From: Colwellia marinimaniae
GTDB lineage: Bacteria > Pseudomonadota > Gammaproteobacteria > Enterobacterales > Alteromonadaceae
Length of the DNA stretch: 64,000 nucleotides
Assembly (NCBI RefSeq): GCF_002207865.1
Contig: NZ_BDQM01000007.1
Coordinates: forward strand, 62,001-126,000
Direction: 5' to 3'
Part shown: positions 58,335-64,000 of the stretch, piece by piece
Position numbering within the stretch: position 1 is the stretch's first letter
Layout: the number at the start of each line of letters is the position of its first letter
The notes under the pieces: model-generated
Told to the model about the DNA's origin: nothing
What the model saw: only the letters and a program-made list of their open reading frames with translations
Database searches by the model: none
Program-made: the position numbers and the translations under genes

Positions 58335-60365
58335 TTACAGTGATAAGTTATTTATAATATCGTCATCAACTCGGTTAGCTAAGGTAACTTTAAGCTTAGG
58401 CGTTCTGGCCATTTCGCGTTTTATAGCAAAATTGGCTTCTTCATTTCGTGCCCAACTACGACGGGCAATACCATTGTTAACATCAAATAACAGCATAGAT
58501 TTAAGTTTGCGTTCGGCATCATCAGTTCCATCAAGTAACATACCAAAACCACCGTTGGTTACTTCACCCCAGCCTACCCCGCCACCATTATGGATAGAAA
58601 CCCAAGTGGCTCCACGGAAGCTATCACCAATAACATTATGAATAGCCATATCGGCAGTAAAACGACTACCATCATAAATATTAGAGGTTTCGCGGTATGG
58701 TGAATCTGTGCCACTGACATCATGGTGATCACGACCTAGTACTATAGGGCCAATTTCACCACGATTAATGGCATCATTAAAGGCTTTAGCAATTTCCATT
58801 CTGCCTTGTGCATCAGCATAAAGAATGCGAGCTTGTGAGCCAACCACTAAGTTGTTTTGTTTCGCCTCTTTAATCCAAGTAATGTTGTCTTGCATTTGTT
58901 GCTTAATTTCTTCCGGCGATTCTTGCATAATTTTTTCAAGCACGCTTGCGGCAATAGCATCAGTTTTATCTAGATCTTCAGATTTACCAGAAGCACAGAC
59001 CCAACGAAATGGTCCAAAACCATAGTCAAAACACATTGGCCCTAAGATGTCTTGCACGTATGATGGGTATTTAAAGTCAATGCCATTTTCAGCCATAACA
59101 TCGCCACCGGCGCGTGAGGCTTCGAGTAAGAAAGCGTTGCCATAATCGAAGAAGTAGGTGCCTTTAGCGGTATGTTTATTTATCGCATCTACATGGCGTT
59201 TAAGTGTTTGCTGTACTTTAACTTTGAACACTTCAGGCTCTTCTCGAATTAATCGATTCGATTCTTCATAGCTAATGTCTACTGGATAATAACCGCCTGA
59301 CCAAGGGTTATGTAATGACGTTTGGTCTGAGCCTAGTTGAATGAAAACGTCTTTTTCATAGAAACCTTCCCATACATCAACGATATTACCTATGTAGGCA
59401 ATCGAGACGACTTCTTCATTTTTTTGTGCTTCTTTGACGCGTGTAACAAGTTCATCCATGTTATCAATGAGCTCGTCAACCCAACCTTGTTGATGACGTT
59501 TAGTGGCGGCATTTGCATTCACTTCTGCACAAACAGTAATACAATTAGCAATATTACCCGCTTTAGGTTGCGCACCACTCATACCACCTAAGCCTGATGT
59601 TAGGAATACTTTACCCTTAGCGCTTTCGCCTTTTTTTAATACTTTACGAAAGGCATTCATCAGCGTAATCGTGGTTCCGTGTACAATGCCTTGTGGGCCA
59701 ATATACATGAAAGAACCGGCCGTCATTTGCCCGTATTGCGTGACACCTAAAGCATTGAACTTTTCCCAGTCATCTGGTTTTGAGTAATTAGGAATCATCA
59801 TGCCATTGGTTACCACAACACGAGGCGCGTCTGGCGATGACGGGAATAACCCCATGGGGTGACCAGAATAAATATGTAACGTTTGGTCATTTTCCATTTC
59901 ACTTAAATACTTCATTACCAACAAGTATTGCGCCCAGTTTTGAAAAACCGCACCATTGCCGCCATAAGTAATTAGCTCTTGTGGATGCTGAGCAACGGCA
60001 GGATCTAGGTTGTTATCAACCATTAACATGATTGCCGCGGCCTGAGTACATTGTGCTGGATAGTCGCTAAGTGGACGTGCTTTTAAAGCATAATTTGGCT
60101 TGAATCGGTACATATAGATACGACCAAGATCTTTTAGTTCTTGAGCGAACTCACCCGCCAATTCTTGATGCCATTCTTTAGGGAAGTAACGCAGTGCATT
60201 TCTAACCGCCAATTGTTTTTCATCCGCACAGAGGATGTCTTTACGCTTAGGAGCACGATTGGCATCCGCTGGGTAAACCCTTACTGGTGGTAATTGGCTG
60301 GGGATGCCTTGCTTAATAGTCTCTTTTAACAGCGTTAGCTCTTGAACATTCATCGTTGTTGTCAT
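58335..60365 (-). CDS. hutU: Urocanate hydratase, long (eukaryote-like) form
   Basis: 676-aa urocanase, second step of histidine degradation. NAD-binding and active-site motifs YGGNGAVFQNWAQ, YSGHPMGLFPSS, GQMTAGSFMYIGPQG, SGLGGMSGAQPKAG, DHHDVSGTDSPYRETSN. It exceeds the usual bacterial length (about 555 aa) and resembles the ~676-aa vertebrate enzyme in its N-terminal part (NALRYFPKEWHQELAGEFAQ). Second gene of the leftward hutHU pair (16-bp gap). Confidence 0.94.
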   Translation of the reverse strand: MTTTMNVQELTLLKETIKQGIPSQLPPVRVYPADANRAPKRKDILCADEKQLAVRNALRYFPKEWHQELAGEFAQELKDLGRIYMYRFKPNYALKARPLSDYPAQCTQAAAIMLMVDNNLDPAVAQHPQELITYGGNGAVFQNWAQYLLVMKYLSEMENDQTLHIYSGHPMGLFPSSPDAPRVVVTNGMMIPNYSKPDDWEKFNALGVTQYGQMTAGSFMYIGPQGIVHGTTITLMNAFRKVLKKGESAKGKVFLTSGLGGMSGAQPKAGNIANCITVCAEVNANAATKRHQQGWVDELIDNMDELVTRVKEAQKNEEVVSIAYIGNIVDVWEGFYEKDVFIQLGSDQTSLHNPWSGGYYPVDISYEESNRLIREEPEVFKVKVQQTLKRHVDAINKHTAKGTYFFDYGNAFLLEASRAGGDVMAENGIDFKYPSYVQDILGPMCFDYGFGPFRWVCASGKSEDLDKTDAIAASVLEKIMQESPEEIKQQMQDNITWIKEAKQNNLVVGSQARILYADAQGRMEIAKAFNDAINRGEIGPIVLGRDHHDVSGTDSPYRETSNIYDGSRFTADMAIHNVIGDSFRGATWVSIHNGGGVGWGEVTNGGFGMLLDGTDDAERKLKSMLLFDVNNGIARRSWARNEEANFAIKREMARTPKLKVTLANRVDDDIINNLSL

Positions 60366-60381
60366 AGCAATGACCCCTTTA

Positions 60382-61899
60382 TTAATGGTTAAAGCTTACG
60401 GTAAACGCTTGTGTCTTAACCATGGTAATCATGGCATCGATGTCAGGCTTCAATAGTCTATCTTCTTCCAGCTTAGCAACTTTTGCTCTGATCACTTTCA
60501 AGTTAAGTTCGATAATGTCTGAGCACTTATTAGGGCGTCTAAATTCGATAGCTTGTGCCGCATACATTAACTCGATAGCCAATATTTTTTCTAAATTACC
60601 TAAGATTTGATTTAATTGTCGACCCGAAATACTACCCATAGAGACATGATCTTCCTGACCCATAGAGGTAGGTACACTATCAGCAGAAGGTGGGAAACAA
60701 AGAGATTTATTTTCTGTGACCAGAGAAGCAGTGGTATATTGCGGGATCATCATGCCTGAGTTTAAACCACCGGCAGAGGTCAATAATCTCGGTAAACCGT
60801 GTATACCTTCTAATAATAGATAACAACGGCGATCGGAAATATTACCCAATTCTGATGCAGCAATCGAAGTATAATCAAGCACCATAGCCAGTGGTTGACC
60901 ATGGAAATTACCGCCAGAAATCGCTTCTTCGCTACTGATAATAATGGGATTATCAGTGACAGAGTTCATTTCAATTTCAACTAACTCTTCTAAGTGATAA
61001 TAGGCATTACGTGATGCGCCATGCACTTGTGGAATACATCGTAATGAATAAGGGTCTTGTACACGGTCACATTCTGCATGATCAGCCATGTTTTCAGAAT
61101 CTTTAAAGAGTCTTCTCATGCGTGCGGCAACGACAAGGTTACCTTTAAAGGCACGTAATTGATGTAGCTCGTCTCTAAAGGGCGATTGACTGCCTTGCAT
61201 GCCTTCGATACTCATGGCACCCGTCATATCTGCTAGGTCAAGCAAGTAACGCATTTTAGTTAACGCGGTGATGCCATGAGATAATATAAATTGGGTGCCG
61301 TTAATTAATGCCAAGCCTTCCTTTGCCTGCAGCTCCATAATATCTAAACCATGTTGGCGCAGTAGCGGTGCTGCCGCGACAATTTTGTCGTCTTGCCCCT
61401 CTTTACTTTGCCAAAACTCACCTTCATCAAGTAATGGTAAGAATAAATGAGCAAGTGGTGCTAAATCACCCGATGCACCTACTGAGCCTTGCTCTGGTAC
61501 CACGGGGATCAAATCAAGTTTGATAAATGCTAACATGCGTTCTATCACTGTCAGGCGAATACCTGAAAAACCTTGACTTAACGCATGTACCTTAGTGATC
61601 AACATCAGCTTGGAAATAGATTTTTCGATTGGCTCACCGACACCGACGGCATGAGTGATGAGTAGATTCTTTTGTAATAAATTAGTATCTTCAGGTGAAA
61701 TTTGGGTATCGCATAACGGGCCAAAACCGGTATTGATACCGTATACTGCTTTATCTGAAGCGGCCATTTTCTCTACTCTTTGGCGGCTTATATTGATTTT
61801 ATCTACAGCTTCTTGGCACAGCTCGGCTTTAATACTGCCATCAGCAATACCATTGACAATATCAAGGTTCAGGCGATCAACACCGTATTTAAAGGTCAT
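60382..61899 (-). CDS. hutH: Histidine ammonia-lyase
   Basis: 505-aa enzyme that converts histidine to urocanate. The Ala-Ser-Gly triplet that forms the MIO cofactor lies in GSVGASGDLAPLAH (residues 142-144). NTGFGPL and GNFHGQPLA are also present. Normal length. First gene of hutHU. The ATG is only about 20 bp from MITE copy 3, so the promoter lies within or beyond that element. Confidence 0.96.
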   Translation of the reverse strand: MTFKYGVDRLNLDIVNGIADGSIKAELCQEAVDKINISRQRVEKMAASDKAVYGINTGFGPLCDTQISPEDTNLLQKNLLITHAVGVGEPIEKSISKLMLITKVHALSQGFSGIRLTVIERMLAFIKLDLIPVVPEQGSVGASGDLAPLAHLFLPLLDEGEFWQSKEGQDDKIVAAAPLLRQHGLDIMELQAKEGLALINGTQFILSHGITALTKMRYLLDLADMTGAMSIEGMQGSQSPFRDELHQLRAFKGNLVVAARMRRLFKDSENMADHAECDRVQDPYSLRCIPQVHGASRNAYYHLEELVEIEMNSVTDNPIIISSEEAISGGNFHGQPLAMVLDYTSIAASELGNISDRRCYLLLEGIHGLPRLLTSAGGLNSGMMIPQYTTASLVTENKSLCFPPSADSVPTSMGQEDHVSMGSISGRQLNQILGNLEKILAIELMYAAQAIEFRRPNKCSDIIELNLKVIRAKVAKLEEDRLLKPDIDAMITMVKTQAFTVSFNH

Positions 61900-61918
61900 C
61901 TTAATGCTCCTAATTGTT

Positions 61919-62183
61919 ATACCAATCGGACTAATTTATTAATCACTTAGCGAGAATTAAAAGGTTTAGAGGCAAGGCATTGATTGAAGAGAATGGTTAT
62001 CCCCTTGTCAAAATCAATAACGCCGCATATAGACCTTTTAAGCTCGCCCTTCGGGAGTTCATTAGCAAACTGATAACATCACAAAATGAATGAAATATAG
62101 ACGAACTATGTTTAACTCATTTTACTTGTTTTAAGCTCGCTAATGTAACTCTAAGCTGACCAATTAATTAATCCGTTTGGTAT
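61919..62183. mobile_element. MITE-like palindromic element, copy 3 (in the hutH promoter region)
   Basis: 265 bp. Ends ATACCAATCGGACTAATTTA and the complement of AATTAATCCGTTTGGTAT. Shares the core of copies 1 and 2 (GAGAATTAAAAGGTTTAGAGG, then AAAATCAATAACGCCGC, then CTCGCCCTTCGGGAG). It forms a large internal palindrome (AAAAGGT / ACCTTTT, CATTGATT / AATCAATA). Read towards hutH the terminus is TTGGTATAAC, a possible extended -10. No coding capacity. With 62202-62215 it explains the 400-bp gap. Confidence 0.85.
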
Positions 62184-62201
62184 TAAGTTGTTTTATGTAG
62201 C

Positions 62202-62215
62202 TTAATAGCTATTAA
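62202..62215. promoter_or_regulatory. LysR-type operator candidate upstream of the regulator at 62301
   Basis: TTAATAGCTATTAA, a perfect 14-bp palindrome 86 bp upstream of the regulator start and close to MITE copy 3. AT-rich dyads at this position are typical LysR-family autoregulation sites. Confidence 0.5.
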
Positions 62216-62300
62216 TAACTATATTTTAACTTGCTCTAAATGTTTTATAAATACATAATAATCGTAATTCATTCCGGTTTTATCGAACTAAGGATAAAAA

Positions 62301-63200
62301 ATGCAAGTTCATGATGTTGATTTACGTTTACTGAGAATATTCGTCGCTATTGTTGAATGTGGCGGTTTGTCCGCGGCAGAATCACGGTTAAATATAGGCC
62401 GTTCTACCATTAGTTCCCATTTATCCGACTTAGAAGTTCGTTTAGGCATTAAATTATGTAAACGCGGCCGGAGTGGTTTTGAGATAACAGAATCTGGGCG
62501 CGTAACTTATCAAGCATCACTAGAGTTGTTACAACAATGCGAAGCTTTTGCCAGTACTGTCGCCAGCTCTAAAAATGAACTTTCAGGCCGGGTAACGATT
62601 GCCACTATAGGTACTTTAGTGAGTGATCCTCGTTGTGGTGTCGCCCGTGTTATTGCGGCATTAAAGGCAAAAGGCGGTAATATTCAATTTGATATTAATG
62701 TCTGTGAAGCACGTGAAGTAGAAACATCCGTGGCTAATGGTCGTTCGTTAGTTGGCCTAGGGGTTAGTCGTCACCATCTACGCGGCTTAGATTATTACCC
62801 CTTACACAATGAAACTAACTATTTATATTGCGGGCAAGGTCACCCGTTGTTCGACTGTAAGCCGGCAGAAGTAAATAAACGCCTTGAAGTAGCTGAAGTG
62901 ATCACCAGTAACTATATGCGTGATAAAGAAGTAAGAAACGATGGCTTAAATTATCAAAACAGTGCAACTGCCTACCATGACGAAGGCATAGCTCATCTAA
63001 TATTATCGGGTGCGTTTATCGGTTATTTACCCGAACACTATGCCAACTATTGGCTTGATAAGGGCTTATTTAAGTCAATTTTACCGGAAAAATACTCTTA
63101 CCAAATTCCAATAATGTTGATTTCTACAAAAAACAACATAGTTTCACCGCTGGCAAATGCGCTGATAGAAGAAATTAAGCGCTGTCATTCTTTTGGCTAA
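62301..63200 (+). CDS. LysR-type transcriptional regulator next to hutH
   Basis: 299-aa LysR-family protein. HTH residues 1-65 (DLRLLRIFVAIVECGGLSAA, IGRSTISSHLSDLEVRLG), effector domain to the end. AAGGA lies before the ATG. Divergent from hutHU, so it may control histidine use or an unrelated target; the intervening MITE makes assignment uncertain. The 3' end overlaps dusC by 4 bp in convergent orientation. Confidence 0.88.
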   Translation: MQVHDVDLRLLRIFVAIVECGGLSAAESRLNIGRSTISSHLSDLEVRLGIKLCKRGRSGFEITESGRVTYQASLELLQQCEAFASTVASSKNELSGRVTIATIGTLVSDPRCGVARVIAALKAKGGNIQFDINVCEAREVETSVANGRSLVGLGVSRHHLRGLDYYPLHNETNYLYCGQGHPLFDCKPAEVNKRLEVAEVITSNYMRDKEVRNDGLNYQNSATAYHDEGIAHLILSGAFIGYLPEHYANYWLDKGLFKSILPEKYSYQIPIMLISTKNNIVSPLANALIEEIKRCHSFG

Positions 63201-64000
63201 AACGCAGCTCTGATCTCTTCTGCCGTTTTTAACCTTCTTATTTCGACAAATAAGGCATCCGCTTCTTGATAATGATTTTTTAAATATTTCAGCCACTGCT
63301 TGATACGATTACAATAATACTTACTCTTGTCGCCGTGAGTTTCAAATTCTGTATAGGCAGATAATATAGCCAGTACTTCGGACCACGGCATAATATTGCT
63401 TTCTTGTTTAATGACCTGCCCTAAATTAGGAATAGTTAACGCACCACGGCCAACCATAATATCAGTACAGCCAGAAATTTCTCGACACTCAATGGCATCT
63501 GCTAAATTCCAAATCTCACCATTGGCGATAACGGGAATATTAATTGCCTTTTTAATTTTAGCAATCCAGTGCCAATGTGCCGGTGGTTTGTAACCTTCTA
63601 CTTTAGTACGGGCATGCACGGTCAGTTCATCGGCACCAGCAGCCTCAACCGCTTGACCATTTTCTATGGCAAGGGTCTTATCTTCATAACCCAAACGAAT
63701 TTTAGCACTAACAATGGTGTCGCTAGGTACCGCGTCTTTAACGGCTTTTATTATTTGATAAAGATTTTCGGGATCTTTCAATAAAATAGAGCCGCCACGA
63801 CTTTTATTCACCGTTTTAGAGGGGCAGCCAAAGTTTAAATCAATGCCACTGGAACCAAGTTCAATCACTTTAGCGGCATTTTCAGCCATATACTCAGGGT
63901 ATTGTCCCAATAACTGTACTCGAACAGGTGTGCCTGCTTTAGTGCGGCTGCCGTAAACATCAGCATCAATTAACTCTGGGCAGTAACGATGAAAAACACG
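63197..64000 (-). CDS. dusC: tRNA-dihydrouridine synthase, DusC type (partial, 5' end beyond window)
   Basis: The last ~267 residues of a Dus enzyme that reduces uridine in tRNA with FMN. The frame is open to the window edge (VFHRYCPELIDADVYGSRTK is encoded near 64000). Catalytic motif LNFGCPSKTVNKSRGGS with the active Cys, then HARTKVEGY and MVGRGALTIPN. The CPSKTVNKSRGGS form points to DusC. The start is not in the window. Confidence 0.9.
   Translation of the reverse strand, partial: RVFHRYCPELIDADVYGSRTKAGTPVRVQLLGQYPEYMAENAAKVIELGSSGIDLNFGCPSKTVNKSRGGSILLKDPENLYQIIKAVKDAVPSDTIVSAKIRLGYEDKTLAIENGQAVEAAGADELTVHARTKVEGYKPPAHWHWIAKIKKAINIPVIANGEIWNLADAIECREISGCTDIMVGRGALTIPNLGQVIKQESNIMPWSEVLAILSAYTEFETHGDKSKYYCNRIKQWLKYLKNHYQEADALFVEIRRLKTAEEIRAAF

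Overview
The window reads as chromosome of an AT-rich marine gammaproteobacterium of the Alteromonadales, most likely Colwellia or a close relative (inference from gene content, protein style and repeat content; I ran no search). Core genes (accBC, uvrA, ssb, pssA, rluF, dusC) are mixed with catabolic modules, transport and envelope genes, small palindromic mobile elements and gene wrecks. I recognised no tRNA, rRNA, CRISPR array or intact transposase.

Layout. 1-2.3 kb: accB-accC, a 49-bp tandem repeat, a terminator and a 51-aa Cys-rich protein. 2.4-10 kb: a leftward RND efflux operon (adaptor, a 39-aa single-helix ORF, two permeases) with a palindrome upstream. 10.4-16 kb: a ketone-body/3-hydroxybutyrate module (CoA-transferase A/B, divergent LysR, 3-hydroxybutyrate dehydrogenase, thiolase, CMD-family protein), followed by a truncated PHB-depolymerase-type esterase fused to a broken REP-associated transposase. 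17.6-20 kb: a four-lipoprotein CsgG/DUF4810/DUF799 operon. 20-22 kb: a J-domain protein and a plasmid-type DNA-binding protein. 22-24.4 kb: esterase plus MFS transporter. 24.5-31 kb: the two halves of a CrbS/CrbR-type acetate-switch two-component system, separated by a DUF4382 lipoprotein and a solute-binding protein. 31.4-36 kb: TonB receptor, PHB-depolymerase-family esterase and adenine deaminase. 36.5-55.5 kb: ssb, thioesterase, amidohydrolase, BamA-like protein, pssA, fadH, a GreA-like protein, dodecin, a YajR-like MFS transporter, uvrA, an acetyltransferase, a chemoreceptor, an acyl-CoA-synthetase fragment, rluF and a glycerophosphodiesterase. 55.5-62 kb: histidine utilisation (hutI, hutC, hutU, hutH) with a HutC-type operator between hutI and hutC. 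62.3-64 kb: a LysR regulator and the 3' part of dusC.

How the genes work together. Several modules converge on acetyl-CoA: hydroxybutyrate to acetoacetate to acetoacetyl-CoA to acetyl-CoA, acetyl-CoA carboxylation by AccBC, unsaturated fatty-acid oxidation by FadH, and CrbS/R, which in relatives controls acetyl-CoA synthetase. Histidine degradation is a second nutrient pathway.

The less ordinary content is (i) an AcrZ-like 39-aa ORF inside the RND operon; (ii) a two-hairpin sequence module found at three loci whose stems change by compensatory substitutions while the loops stay similar; (iii) three copies of a palindromic MITE-like element sitting 20-60 bp upstream of hutH, crbR and the DUF4382 gene, with ends that resemble outward extended -10 promoters; (iv) a 218-bp element with terminal inverted repeats and an exact 8-bp target duplication; (v) degraded extra copies of the hutI 3' end just beyond hutI; and (vi) a palindrome shared by the TonB-receptor and neighbouring esterase promoters.
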